NCBI GenBank assembly: GCA_024233545.1 | Contig: JACKPL010000007.1 | Coordinates: forward strand, 1 to 64,000 | Direction: 5' to 3' | Source of the DNA: a bacterium | GTDB lineage: Bacteria; Auribacterota; Auribacteria; Auribacterales; Auribacteraceae | Length of the DNA: 64,000 nt | Shown: positions 43,221 to 52,594 of the stretch, piece after piece | How positions within the stretch are numbered: the first letter of the stretch is position 1 | Layout: the number at the start of each line of letters is the position of its first letter | Made by a program: the position numbers and the translations under genes | Notes under the pieces: generated by a model | Database searches by the model: none | Seen by the model: only the letters and a program-made list of their open reading frames with translations | What the model was told of the DNA's origin: nothing

Positions 43221-43811
43221 ATGGATGATATGCTTTATATAGTTGGGCTTGGCAATCCCGGCCCCGAATATCTTTTTACTCGGCATAATGCCGGTTTTAT
43301 GGTCCTTGATTTATTGCAGAAGTCGTATGGTTGGCAATTTGAAAGAGATGCGCGTTTGTCGGCGAGAGTTTGTACAGGCATGATATCTGAAAAAAATGTT
43401 ACGCTTGTCAAACCATCGCTTTTTATGAATAAAAGCGGTGTAATAGTGAACCGGTTGCCGATTGAACGCAATAAGGAAACCAATGCATTGGAAAATGTGC
43501 TGGTTATTGTAGATGATGTACATTTGCCGTTTGGTTCTATACGATATAGAGAGTCGGGTTCGCATGGTGGGCAAAACGGCATGAGGTCGATTATCAATTG
43601 TTGCGGTACGGCTCTTTTTCATCGGTTAAGAATTGGCATTGGATCGGAAAAGCCGGTTTTGGGTCTTCACGATTATGTGCTTGGAAATTTCTCTTATTCT
43701 GAAGAACCTGTTTTGAAAAATATTCTGCAGGTATCGGCAGAGAGTGTTGAATGGTATTGTGCTCATGGCATACAAAGCGCGATGAATAAATATAATGGTG
43801 CAGTTACGTAA
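43221..43811 (+). CDS. pth: Peptidyl-tRNA hydrolase
   Basis: 196 residues from ATG 43221 (a TTG at 43212 and an ATG at 43230 are in frame). It has GLGNPGPEYLFTRHNAGFMVLD with the catalytic His, KPSLFMNKSG with the conserved Asn, VIVDDVHLPFG and GSHGGQNGMRSI. It releases tRNA from drop-off peptidyl-tRNAs. Position after rplY is usual. Confidence 0.96.
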   Translation: MDDMLYIVGLGNPGPEYLFTRHNAGFMVLDLLQKSYGWQFERDARLSARVCTGMISEKNVTLVKPSLFMNKSGVIVNRLPIERNKETNALENVLVIVDDVHLPFGSIRYRESGSHGGQNGMRSIINCCGTALFHRLRIGIGSEKPVLGLHDYVLGNFSYSEEPVLKNILQVSAESVEWYCAHGIQSAMNKYNGAVT

Positions 43812-43853
43812 AAAATAAATATACAGAGTTGGTGATTACCAAAGGAGGAACAT

Positions 43854-44384
43854 GTGGACAAACGAACCTATGAGGGAATGTTCATCGTCGATTCGGCAGT
43901 AGATGTTGAAAATAACGGTTCGAACGTTTTGGAAGAAATTAAATCAGAAATTGCTCGGCAAGAAGGAGAAATCGTTTCAATCTACCCCTTGGGGAAGCGA
44001 ACATTTGCTTATCCTATAAAGAAGAAAAGAGACGGAATCTACTATGTGATTTATTTCGACATAGACCCGCAGAGGATTACTAAATTCAAAGAACGCATCA
44101 AGATTAACTCCAATGTTCTTCGTGAAATGATAGTGGTGCCACATAAAGTACCCTATCCTGAGGAACTCCTTAAAAATTTTGCCCGCCGTGTTGAAACCGG
44201 CGAAAACGACCAAAAAGATGCCGCATATAAGTTAGCAGATGATGAAGATATTGAAAATGGTTCGGTGGAAGGATTTGATGGTGACGAAGAAAACTCCGTT
44301 TTAGTTGAAGCCGATGAACATGAAATTGAAAATAATGATTCTGAAAATAAAACAATAAAAAAGAAACGTCCTGTTGCTGAATAA
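43854..44384 (+). CDS. rpsF: Ribosomal protein bS6 with a long acidic tail
   Basis: 176 residues from GTG 43854, five bases after AGGAGG. The bS6 fold spans residues 1-105 (YEGMFIVDSA; EIVSIYPLGKRTFAYPIKKKRDGIYYVIYF, split here by the pattern of strand and loop; EMIVVPHK). Residues 110-176 are very acidic (DEDIENGSVEGFDGDEE) and end with a basic KKKRP. Most bS6 proteins stop at 95-135 residues. It binds bS18 in the small subunit. No ssb gene lies between rpsF and rpsR, unlike in many bacteria. Confidence 0.95.
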   Translation: MDKRTYEGMFIVDSAVDVENNGSNVLEEIKSEIARQEGEIVSIYPLGKRTFAYPIKKKRDGIYYVIYFDIDPQRITKFKERIKINSNVLREMIVVPHKVPYPEELLKNFARRVETGENDQKDAAYKLADDEDIENGSVEGFDGDEENSVLVEADEHEIENNDSENKTIKKKRPVAE

Positions 44385-44417
44385 AGCTGAGTGACTTAAG
44401 TAAAGGGAGATATGCCG

Positions 44418-44672
44418 ATGAAGAAAGGCAATTCTATTCGATCATTGATGAAAAAACGCCGGTTTTTACGAAAAAAACGGTGCAAATTCACAGCGAATAA
44501 AGTGGAATTTATCGATTACAAAGATGTTGAGGTTTTGCGGCGCCATTTGACAGAAAAAGGGAAAATCATACCTCGGCGCATAACCGGTAATTCCGCGCGT
44601 TATCAGCGACAGTTAACTTTGGCTATTAAACGTGCGCGCTACATGGGATTGTTGCCGTACGAAGTTGAATAA
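44418..44672 (+). CDS. rpsR: Ribosomal protein bS18
   Basis: 84 residues from ATG 44418, eight bases after AGGGAG; the ATG at 44412 is too close to that site. Typical features are a basic start, FTANKVEFIDYKDVEVLRRHLTE, GKIIPRRITGNSARYQRQLT and IKRARYMGLLPY. It pairs with bS6 on the platform of the 30S subunit. Confidence 0.95.
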   Translation: MKKGNSIRSLMKKRRFLRKKRCKFTANKVEFIDYKDVEVLRRHLTEKGKIIPRRITGNSARYQRQLTLAIKRARYMGLLPYEVE

Positions 44673-44689
44673 TTGAGGGAGATGTTAAT

Positions 44690-45133
44690 ATGGAAGTAAT
44701 ATTGCTTCAGAAAATAAAGGGGCTGGGAGTCGAAGGCGATCTCGTTAAAGTTGCCGATGGTTATGCCAGAAACTATTTGGTCCCCAAAGATTTTGCAGTT
44801 ATTGCTACAAAATCTAATGTAAAGAAAATTGATGAAATTAAGCGAAAACAGCTTTCTCTGGAACGAAAAGAACTTGAGCAGGCACAACAATTGGCAGAAA
44901 AATTGGCAAATGTTTCCTGCACCATAGCTGTTCGTGTCGGCGAAGACGATAAATTGTTCGGTTCGGTGACGTCTCTCGATATTGCTAAAATTTTGGAACG
45001 AGAGGGCGTGCCTGTTGATAAACGAAAGATTCATCTTGATGAGCCTATTCGTTCTTTAGGCGTGTTTCCAGTGGATATAAAACTGCATCATCAGGTAACA
45101 GGAGTTGTTAAAGTCTGGGTGGTTAAAGAGTAA
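44690..45133 (+). CDS. rplI: Ribosomal protein bL9
   Basis: 147 residues with GAGGGAG upstream. N-domain MEVILLQKIKGLGVEGDLVKV and GYARNYLVPKDFAV, a long connecting helix rich in Lys and Glu (about 42-75), and the C-domain (GEDDKLFGSVTSLDIAKIL; LHHQVTGVVKVWVV). Standard length and order. Confidence 0.96.
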   Translation: MEVILLQKIKGLGVEGDLVKVADGYARNYLVPKDFAVIATKSNVKKIDEIKRKQLSLERKELEQAQQLAEKLANVSCTIAVRVGEDDKLFGSVTSLDIAKILEREGVPVDKRKIHLDEPIRSLGVFPVDIKLHHQVTGVVKVWVVKE

Positions 45134-45149
45134 TAAAGGTTATTCCACT

Positions 45150-46496
45150 ATGGGTTACACTGATCAGACAGTGGAAAAACTTCCGCCGCAAAATATTGAT
45201 GCCGAAATGGCGGTATTAGGCGCCATGCTGTTGAGTGAAGATGCGGTGGTTACGGCAATGGAAAAAATTACTCCGGATACTTTCTACCTTGAATCCCATA
45301 GGATAATTTACGGCGCCATACTCGACCTATTCGATAATGCGGTTCCGATAGATGCAATGACTATAAATGAGGTTTTGCAGCGCAAAAATCAGCTTGAAAA
45401 AATCGGTGGTGCCGCATACATTGCGTCGCTGGTTACGATGGTGCCTTCTGCGGCGCATATAGAACATTATATAAAGATTATATATGAGAAATATATCCTT
45501 CGTTCTTTGATTTCTGTTACCACCTCGGTTATTGCCGAATGCTATGATTCAGCCGCTGATGCGGAACAAATTCTGGACAAGGCGGAACAGTCGATATATG
45601 ATGTTTCTCAGCGGAAAGTGCACTCGGATTTTACCGGCTCAAAAGAATTGATAAAAGATACCATTCAGATAATTGAAGATGCAGTTAATACCCAGAGGCA
45701 TGTAACAGGAACTCCTACAGGATATTATAAGCTCGACGAATATACTTCCGGCCTTCAGAACTCAGATTTGATTATCATAGCGGCTCGTCCTTCGATGGGA
45801 AAAACTGCATTTGCGCTCAATATTGCTGAACATGTCGCATTGCACGATAAGAAAGCTGTTGCTGTCTTCAGCCTTGAAATGGCTAAGGAACAGCTGATAC
45901 AGCGAATGTTATGTTCATTGTCGCGAATTGATTTTAGTAAAGTGCGCCGCGGATTCCTTGCTAAAAACGAATGGCCTTCGCTTCTTGATGCCGCAAGTAA
46001 ATTGTCTGAAGCTAAGGTATTTATTGATGACACGCCCGCGATATCAGCAATGGAAATCCGGGCAAAAGCGCGGCGGCTCAAATCGACTCAGGATATTGGG
46101 TTAATTGTTATAGATTATTTGCAGATGTTGGGCGGAGGGGGAAAGCGGTATGACAGCAGGCAACAGGAAATATCAGATTTTTCTCGCGCTTTAAAATCTC
46201 TTGCGCGCGAATTGAATATTCCGGTTATTGTATTGTCGCAGTTGAACAGGTCAGTTGAAACAAGAACCGACCACCGGCCAATGTTATCCGATTTAAGAGA
46301 GTCTGGGTCAATTGAACAGGATGCCGATGTCGTTTTATTGATGGTAAGGCCTGAGTATTATGATAAAGATAATCGTCCCGGCGAAACCGATGTGTTCATT
46401 GCAAAACAACGTAACGGGCCGGTAGGCGAATTTACATTACGCTTTTTTAGCGAATATGCTCGGTTTGAAAATTTTACACAACGGGAAGAAATGTAA
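45150..46496 (+). CDS. dnaB: Replicative DNA helicase
   Basis: 448 residues from ATG 45150; an upstream frame to 45105 overlaps rplI and is rejected. N-domain PPQNIDAEMAVLGAML and the linker, then the RecA-like C-domain with Walker A ARPSMGKTAFALNIA (about 220-234), SLEMAKEQLIQRM, Walker B region IGLIVIDYLQML, SQLNRSVETR and an arginine finger in the LRESGSIEQDAD region. No intein is present. It unwinds DNA at the fork. Its stop overlaps the bamA start by one base. Confidence 0.97.
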   Translation: MGYTDQTVEKLPPQNIDAEMAVLGAMLLSEDAVVTAMEKITPDTFYLESHRIIYGAILDLFDNAVPIDAMTINEVLQRKNQLEKIGGAAYIASLVTMVPSAAHIEHYIKIIYEKYILRSLISVTTSVIAECYDSAADAEQILDKAEQSIYDVSQRKVHSDFTGSKELIKDTIQIIEDAVNTQRHVTGTPTGYYKLDEYTSGLQNSDLIIIAARPSMGKTAFALNIAEHVALHDKKAVAVFSLEMAKEQLIQRMLCSLSRIDFSKVRRGFLAKNEWPSLLDAASKLSEAKVFIDDTPAISAMEIRAKARRLKSTQDIGLIVIDYLQMLGGGGKRYDSRQQEISDFSRALKSLARELNIPVIVLSQLNRSVETRTDHRPMLSDLRESGSIEQDADVVLLMVRPEYYDKDNRPGETDVFIAKQRNGPVGEFTLRFFSEYARFENFTQREEM

Positions 46497-48841
46497 TGAA
46501 TCACTCTACTTTTAATCTATCCACTGTGTATTCAGTCACGGCAAATTTCCTCCGCACTAAATTCATTGTTGCTGTTACAATGTTATCGTTAGTATTTATA
46601 TCCTTTCCGCTTTCTTCTGAAGAAGAAGGAGAACTCATTTCCAGTGTTACCATCAAAGGGCTTAAAACACTTACTACTGAATTTGTACTCGCGAAAATCA
46701 ATAGCCGAAAAGGAGCATATTTCTATGCAACGGTTATGAAAGAAGACATCAAACGTTTATATGCCACCGGTCATTTTGCGATGATCAATTTCGAAACCGC
46801 CAAATCGGTTGCCGGTATCGATATTTTTATTACCGTGGAAGAAAAACCGATTCTTACGAAAATAGAATTTTTAGGCAATGCAAAAATTAAAACGCATCAG
46901 CTTGTAAAAGAAGTGAAATCCAAAGTTGGTTCTCGCTCCGATGAAGGGCGCATCAACCTTGATACTCAAGCAATTCGGGAACTTTACATTAAAAAAGGGT
47001 TTCCGCTTGTAGAAATCGATTATTCTTTATCCATCGATGCGCAAAAAAACGAAGCGACATTAACGTTTACTATCGACGAAGGAAGCCAGCTAAGGGTAAA
47101 TAAAATTTCCTTCGAAGGGGTAACTGCTTTCCCGCAAAAAACGCTCTTGAAACTAATGAAAACAAAAAAAACAGGGTTGTGGCCCTTCTATAAACTTTTT
47201 AAAACGGGCATTCTCGATGAAGAAGTCTTTGGAGATGACCTTGAACGGCTGGAAGGGTATTATAATTTTAAAGGGTATTTGGATGCACGCATCGTTGAAG
47301 TCAAAAGAATTCCTCATCCTAAAAAGAATAGAATAGAACTTATAATCGTCATAGAAGAAGGGCCTACATACAATGTGGGAACATATGAAATATCGGGAAA
47401 TGCAGTATTTCCTACACGCTCATTACAAGAACTTGTTACTTCAACGCCCGGCAGTTTGTATTCGCCGGAAAAAAGAGAAAAAGATATTCAAAGCATGAGA
47501 GATTTTTATTATGACCGTGGGTATATTGAGGCGCAAATTATTGCAAAGGTTGCCTTCGATCCGCAAACAAATGCAATGAATATACATTACAAAATTGAAG
47601 AAAGCGGTATTTTTTATGTTGATAAAGTCAGCATTCAAGGCAACTTTAAAACCAAAGACAAGGTAATCAGAAGAGAATTATTGGTTATACCCGGAGAAGT
47701 ATTTAACGGCTCAAAGATTCGAACATCGCAAACACGGCTTCAGAATACCGGTTTTTTTGAGGAGGTCAAAGCGCTCATCGAGGCATCGGAAGAACAAGAT
47801 AAAAAAACATTGGTGTTTGATGTTAAAGAAAAGAAAACGGGTTCGCTTAGTTTTGGCGCAGGGTTCAGTTCAATAGATTCATTTATCGGGTTTGCCGAAG
47901 TGGGGCAGTCTAATTTTGATATATTCAATTTTGAAAATTTTCAAGGTGCCGGACAAAAATTGCGCTTTAGATTTGAAGGCGGCGATAAGCGCACCAATTT
48001 TCTTATAAGTTTTGTTGAACCGTATTTCCTCGATAAAAAAGTAGTTTTCGGTTTTGATGCATTTCTTGAAGAAAGCCGCTATTTGAGCGATGACTACGAT
48101 GAGGATAAAGGTGGAGTCAGTTTCAGGCTGGGAAAAGCAATAGATGCGGTGTCTCGCGGTGAAGTCATTGTTACTATCGAACGTGTTGGCGTAAATGTTG
48201 AAGATGATGCAAGCCCTGAATTGCTCATGGAAGACGGCGATTACAATCAGGTGTCTGTTGCTTTGAAATACGACTATGATACGCGCGATAGAATTGTATT
48301 GCCTCGGCGAGGGCGCAAAACAGTTGCAATTCTAAAAGCTTCCGGCGGAACTGAAGGGTATGCCCGTTTCGATGCGCGCAATACCAACTTTTTTACACCT
48401 TTTTCAGAATATCCTGAACACATTATACAAGTTATTATGGCGATGGGAGTTGCGGATGGATTAACCGGAGGTGGCGTGCCGATTTTCGATCGGTTTTTCC
48501 TTGGCGGCCCAAATAATGTGAGGGGGTTTGAATTTAGGGAAATCGGGCCTCAAGATATTAACGATGAGTCGCTGGGAGGAGAACTTTCTTTATGGTCTTC
48601 TATTGAATATTTATACCCCATCATTGAACGAGTACATGGAGCGGTATTTATTGATTGGGGCAATGTGTACGCTTCCGCAAGCGACTTGAGCGACGGTGCA
48701 GTCGTAGGCGCTGGGCTTGGTATGCGGTTAATGTTGCCTATCGGCCCAATCAAATTAGACTACGGGTTCCCGATTGTTACCGATGATAATACCGACGACG
48801 CTAAACCGCGTTTTCATTTTAGTTTAGGAACATCGTTTTAA
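46496..48841 (+). CDS. bamA: Outer-membrane assembly factor BamA
   Basis: 781 residues; ATG overlaps the dnaB stop. An unusually long N-terminus (about 42 residues) ends in a signal-like hydrophobic segment (FIVAVTMLSLVFISFPLSS). Five POTRA domains follow (about 48-430; for example SVTIKGLKTLTTEFVLAKI, LRVNKISFEGVTAFP, YNVGTYEISGNAVFP). The C-terminal half is the 16-strand barrel with the loop-6 motif GGPNNVRGFEFREIGP and a final strand ending in FHFSLGTSF, with the terminal Phe used as a sorting signal. It inserts barrel proteins into the outer membrane and proves a diderm envelope. Confidence 0.96.
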   Translation: MNHSTFNLSTVYSVTANFLRTKFIVAVTMLSLVFISFPLSSEEEGELISSVTIKGLKTLTTEFVLAKINSRKGAYFYATVMKEDIKRLYATGHFAMINFETAKSVAGIDIFITVEEKPILTKIEFLGNAKIKTHQLVKEVKSKVGSRSDEGRINLDTQAIRELYIKKGFPLVEIDYSLSIDAQKNEATLTFTIDEGSQLRVNKISFEGVTAFPQKTLLKLMKTKKTGLWPFYKLFKTGILDEEVFGDDLERLEGYYNFKGYLDARIVEVKRIPHPKKNRIELIIVIEEGPTYNVGTYEISGNAVFPTRSLQELVTSTPGSLYSPEKREKDIQSMRDFYYDRGYIEAQIIAKVAFDPQTNAMNIHYKIEESGIFYVDKVSIQGNFKTKDKVIRRELLVIPGEVFNGSKIRTSQTRLQNTGFFEEVKALIEASEEQDKKTLVFDVKEKKTGSLSFGAGFSSIDSFIGFAEVGQSNFDIFNFENFQGAGQKLRFRFEGGDKRTNFLISFVEPYFLDKKVVFGFDAFLEESRYLSDDYDEDKGGVSFRLGKAIDAVSRGEVIVTIERVGVNVEDDASPELLMEDGDYNQVSVALKYDYDTRDRIVLPRRGRKTVAILKASGGTEGYARFDARNTNFFTPFSEYPEHIIQVIMAMGVADGLTGGGVPIFDRFFLGGPNNVRGFEFREIGPQDINDESLGGELSLWSSIEYLYPIIERVHGAVFIDWGNVYASASDLSDGAVVGAGLGMRLMLPIGPIKLDYGFPIVTDDNTDDAKPRFHFSLGTSF

Positions 48842-48876
48842 TATAGTATGCTTTAAAACAAGTAAAGGAGGAAATT

Positions 48877-49458
48877 ATGAAGAAAACTGTTGTAGGTACG
48901 ATCATTTCTGCCGCCCTTATTTTAGGTGTAGCACAGGGCATTTTTGCTCAGAATATTAAAGTTGCCGTTGTGGACTTTGACGAAGTCGTTAAACGCTATT
49001 ACAAGACTCAAGTGTACCAAGAAAAAATGCGTGAAGAAGTAATAGGCGAAGAAAATATTCTCAAAGAAAAGATTGAAGAAATTAACCAGATTCGCGATGA
49101 AATGGAACTTCTTTCCGATGAGGCAAAAGAAGAAAAAGAAAAAATGCTTCAAATGAAAATTGCTGAAGCTCAAGGAAGCAGAGATCAGACAAAAAAAGAA
49201 TTTCAGCGTAAAATGGTTGCAACAATGAATGAAATCTTTAACGAGATTTATGTCGAAATTGAGAAGCAAGGCAAAGAAGGCGGGTATACATTTGTGCTCC
49301 GCAAACGGGTAGCAAGCCCTGCAATCGATCAGCCGATTGTGCTGTATGCCGATGACCAATATGAGATCACCGAAGCAATAATTGAAGCGCTCAATGAAAA
49401 CCAGCCGGTTGTCGAACCGGACAATACTGCAAAACCTCAGGAAAATGCGGTTGAATAA
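48877..49458 (+). CDS. skp: OmpH/Skp periplasmic chaperone
   Basis: 193 residues with AAAGGAGG upstream. A signal peptide ends at about IFAQN. VAVVDFDEVVKRYYKT starts the core, followed by a long Lys/Glu coiled coil (about 45-130) that forms the tentacles, and a YTFVLRKRVA strand. The tail is Pro- and Glu-rich. Skp carries unfolded barrel proteins to BamA, its neighbour upstream. Confidence 0.93.
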   Translation: MKKTVVGTIISAALILGVAQGIFAQNIKVAVVDFDEVVKRYYKTQVYQEKMREEVIGEENILKEKIEEINQIRDEMELLSDEAKEEKEKMLQMKIAEAQGSRDQTKKEFQRKMVATMNEIFNEIYVEIEKQGKEGGYTFVLRKRVASPAIDQPIVLYADDQYEITEAIIEALNENQPVVEPDNTAKPQENAVE

Positions 49459-49530
49459 AGTATCTCGAATGTGGCTTCAGCCTCTGTTTAATTTAAAGAA
49501 TGACACGGATCAGTAGGGAGAAGATTTGTT

Positions 49531-50397
49531 ATGAGAAATCAGCGGACAGTTGCTGGATCAATCAGCTTTTCAGGAATAGGGGTACATACAGGAAATAAAA
49601 CTGAACTGACTTTTCAGCCTGCCGAAGAGAATAGCGGAATACGTTTTATACGAACAGATTTGCCCGGAAGGCCCGAAGTAAAAGCCCATATAACCAATGT
49701 TGTCGGGTTTATTAGAGGAACCACAATTGGACAGAATAATGTTAATGTTCATACTGTAGAACACGTAATGGCGGCACTCTGTGCTTTCGGAATCACCAAT
49801 TTAACGATTGAATTAGATGGCAATGAACCGCCGGTTGGCGACGGCAGTTCGCTTCCATTTGTCAAAATGCTTCAAGAAACAGGCATAGTAGAACAGAAAA
49901 AACCGGTTGAAATATTTTCTCCCCATGATCCGCTTTTTATCCGTGAGGAGGATATTATTCTTGTCGTATTGCCATACGATAGGCTTAAAATTTCATATAC
50001 TCTCAGTTTTCCTCACCCCCGGTTAAAAGCCCAGTATTTGAGCCTTGATATTACTCAGGATTCGTTTGTAAATGAAATCGCATCATCGAGAACATTCTGT
50101 TTGTATCATGAAGTTGAAATGCTGATGGATCAGGGTTTAATCAAGGGTGGGAGTCTTGATAATGCCGTTGTTATCGGTGATAAAGCAATATTTTCGCGTG
50201 AAGAACTTCGTTTCCATGACGAGTTTGTCCGTCATAAAATGCTTGATTTGATAGGCGATACGTATCTTTTAGGGATGCCGTTTAACGCTCATATTGTGGC
50301 TATAAAGTCGGGGCATGCTACCAATTCGCGGTTAACGCGTGTGCTCTATGAAGCATACCTTAAACAGAGCAAATTGGTTAATGCCGCTTCTCACTAA
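49531..50397 (+). CDS. lpxC: UDP-3-O-acyl-N-acetylglucosamine deacetylase
   Basis: 288 residues. Zinc ligands sit in VHTVEHVMAAL (His about 76) and RHKMLDLIGD (His about 232, Asp about 236). Other signatures are FSGIGVHTGNK, ELDGNEPPVGDGSS, SSRTFCLYHEVEML and KSGHATNSRL. The enzyme commits UDP-GlcNAc to lipid A. It is not fused to FabZ, although fabZ follows at once. Confidence 0.97.
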   Translation: MRNQRTVAGSISFSGIGVHTGNKTELTFQPAEENSGIRFIRTDLPGRPEVKAHITNVVGFIRGTTIGQNNVNVHTVEHVMAALCAFGITNLTIELDGNEPPVGDGSSLPFVKMLQETGIVEQKKPVEIFSPHDPLFIREEDIILVVLPYDRLKISYTLSFPHPRLKAQYLSLDITQDSFVNEIASSRTFCLYHEVEMLMDQGLIKGGSLDNAVVIGDKAIFSREELRFHDEFVRHKMLDLIGDTYLLGMPFNAHIVAIKSGHATNSRLTRVLYEAYLKQSKLVNAASH

Positions 50398-50439
50398 GTA
50401 TACATACAAAATTTATGTTAAGTTATAAGGAGCTGAATA

Positions 50440-50904
50440 ATGAATCAGGTTGCTGAAGAAGAAAGAGTAGAAAATATCGATATTGAAGAAATAAAAAAAA
50501 TTCTTCCACACCGGTACCCTTTTTTGTTGGTTGACAGAATACTCGAGTGCGAAGGGCGCCAGAGAATCGTAGGCTTGAAGAACGTTACTATCAATGAGCA
50601 ATTTTTTCAAGGGCATTTTCCGTCTCGACATGTTATGCCAGGCGTGTTAATGGTGGAAGCCCTTGCGCAGGTGGGAGGCGTATTGATGCTTCGCGTTCCT
50701 GAGAATCGGAATAAACTGGCGTTTTTTATGGGCATAGACGGTGCAAAGTTTCGTAAACCGGTAGTGCCCGGTGATCAATTGCGCCTTGAAGTGGAGGTTT
50801 TGCGTTGGAAAAAACGTACTGGAAAAGTACAAGGCATCGCATCAGTTGATGGACAAGTGGTCTGTGAAGCGGAATTAACGTTCTACCTTGTGGATGAAGA
50901 ATAA
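50440..50904 (+). CDS. fabZ: (3R)-hydroxyacyl-ACP dehydratase
   Basis: 154 residues with AAGGAG before the ATG. Hot-dog fold with ILPHRYPFLLVDRI, the catalytic HFPSRHVMPGVLMVEALAQVGG (His and Glu), and KFRKPVVPGDQLRLEVEVL. It makes unsaturated acyl-ACP in fatty acid synthesis and shares the hydroxyacyl-ACP pool with LpxA. Its stop overlaps the next ATG. Confidence 0.97.
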   Translation: MNQVAEEERVENIDIEEIKKILPHRYPFLLVDRILECEGRQRIVGLKNVTINEQFFQGHFPSRHVMPGVLMVEALAQVGGVLMLRVPENRNKLAFFMGIDGAKFRKPVVPGDQLRLEVEVLRWKKRTGKVQGIASVDGQVVCEAELTFYLVDEE

Positions 50905-51707
50905 TGAATACAGTGGCAACGGAAAGAGATTCTTTAATGAAAATACATTCGACTGCGATAGTTCATCCCAAGGCAGAGATAGCTGAAGGAGTTGAGATCG
51001 GCCCCTATAGCATTATACGAGAAAATGTCAAAATTGGAAAAAACACTGTTATTGGCCCTCATGTTGTTGTCGAAGGATGGACTGAGATCGGCGAAGAAAA
51101 CAGAATTTTTCAGTTTGCTTCAATCGGCGCTGTTTCGCAAGATTTGAAATATCACGGGGAAAAAGCATACTTAAAAATTGGTAACCGCAATACTATACGC
51201 GAATATGTTACTTTAAATATCGGTACTGAAGGCGGCGGCGGAATTACCCAAATAGGCGATAATAATTTATTAATGATTAGTGCGCATGTTGCACATGACT
51301 GTATACTTGGAAATAATATTATTATTGCAAATAACGGAACGCTTGCGGGGCATATTACCATTGATGACGGTGCAATTATTGGTGGGTTAGCCGCAATCCA
51401 TCAATTTTGCAAAGTGGGAAAAATGGCGATTATTGGCGGGTGTTCAAAGGTGGTTCAAGATATCCCTCCGTTTATGATGGCAGACGGGCATCCGGCGGTT
51501 GTGCGCAGTATAAATCTTGTTGGGCTTCAGCGCAAAAATTATAGTAAAGAATCTATCCAAAGTATTAAAGAAGCCTACAAAACGCTGTATCGGTCGAATC
51601 TTAATACGTCGCAAGCAATTGATGAAATCGCAAAATTAAGCGAAACCAATGAATTGCGGACAATTCTGGAATTTGTCAAGAATTCGTCGCGGGGAATCAG
51701 CAAGTAA
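50904..51707 (+). CDS. lpxA: UDP-N-acetylglucosamine acyltransferase
   Basis: 267 residues from ATG 50904, which overlaps the fabZ stop. ATG 50937 (MKIHSTAIVHPKA) is closer to the family start and also possible. Left-handed beta-helix hexapeptides run through residues 12-200. The catalytic His lies in ISAHVAHDCILG (about 130). The C-terminal helical domain begins near GLQRKNYSKESIQSIKEAY. First enzyme of lipid A synthesis. Whether it uses UDP-GlcNAc or the 3-amino analogue is open, because a GnnA-like gene lies nearby. Confidence 0.96.
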   Translation: MNTVATERDSLMKIHSTAIVHPKAEIAEGVEIGPYSIIRENVKIGKNTVIGPHVVVEGWTEIGEENRIFQFASIGAVSQDLKYHGEKAYLKIGNRNTIREYVTLNIGTEGGGGITQIGDNNLLMISAHVAHDCILGNNIIIANNGTLAGHITIDDGAIIGGLAAIHQFCKVGKMAIIGGCSKVVQDIPPFMMADGHPAVVRSINLVGLQRKNYSKESIQSIKEAYKTLYRSNLNTSQAIDEIAKLSETNELRTILEFVKNSSRGISK

Positions 51708-51724
51708 AGGTGTCAGGATTGGGC

Positions 51725-52573
51725 ATGAAAAAAATATTGGGCATTGTTGCCGGTGAAGGAAGCCTGCCGTTCATCGTTGCTCAAAATGCTCGGCGGAATT
51801 CGGTAACAAAAATTTGCGGCATTGGATTTAAGGGACAGACAAACCCGGCATTTGAAGAATGCGCCGACGAATTTTTGTGGATCGGTCTTGGGCAACTCGG
51901 CAGGTTGATTAAGTTTTTTAAAAAGAATGATGTTTCCGAAGCGGTCTTTATTGGGCGGATATGTCACAATATTGTATTTACTGACCTGAAACTTGATTTT
52001 AAAATGCTTCAAGTTGCTACAAAAATCCGCGATTGGAGAGCGGATAGCATCCTCAGTGCAATTGCCGGAGCTATTGAGGCAGAAAATATCACTATTCTTC
52101 CATCGACACAGTACCTGCAGGAACTTTTGCCTGTTCCAGGGGTATTGACCAAACACCAGATTTCTCGTCAGCAAAAAGATGATATCAGTTTTGGCTTTTT
52201 TGTCGCAAAACACCTTGCGGCAATCGATGCGGGACAGACGGTTGTAGTAAAGAAAAAAACAGTACTTGCTCTTGAAGCAATTGAAGGGACGGATGCCGCC
52301 ATTCTTCGCGGCGGTATGTTGGGTAAAAAAGACTCGGTCGTTGTAAAGGTCAGCAAACCGAATCAGGATATGCGGTTCGATGTTCCGGTAATTGGGTTGA
52401 CCACAATCAGAAAATTAAAGGAAGCGAACGTTTCTCTTCTTGCTTTTGAAGCAAATAAAACATTGCTTGTCGATAGAGAAGACGTTATAAAAGAGGCAGA
52501 AAAAAATAACATTGCCATTGTCTCGGTAAACCCTGATACATTAGATTTATCTGATTTTTTACGAAGCATTTAA
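51725..52573 (+). CDS. lpxI: UDP-2,3-diacylglucosamine pyrophosphatase LpxI
   Basis: 282 residues from ATG 51725, with AGGA six bases upstream; a GTG at 51710 is in frame. DUF1009 family: KKILGIVAGEGSLPFIVAQNA, FIGRICHNIVFTDLKLD, a PVPGVLTKHQIS segment, and the catalytic half IEGTDAAILRGG, VSKPNQDMRFDVPVIGL. It makes lipid X from UDP-diacylglucosamine and replaces LpxH in this organism. Confidence 0.95.
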   Translation: MKKILGIVAGEGSLPFIVAQNARRNSVTKICGIGFKGQTNPAFEECADEFLWIGLGQLGRLIKFFKKNDVSEAVFIGRICHNIVFTDLKLDFKMLQVATKIRDWRADSILSAIAGAIEAENITILPSTQYLQELLPVPGVLTKHQISRQQKDDISFGFFVAKHLAAIDAGQTVVVKKKTVLALEAIEGTDAAILRGGMLGKKDSVVVKVSKPNQDMRFDVPVIGLTTIRKLKEANVSLLAFEANKTLLVDREDVIKEAEKNNIAIVSVNPDTLDLSDFLRSI

Positions 52574-52594
52574 AAGAGGATCATTCAGAAAACT

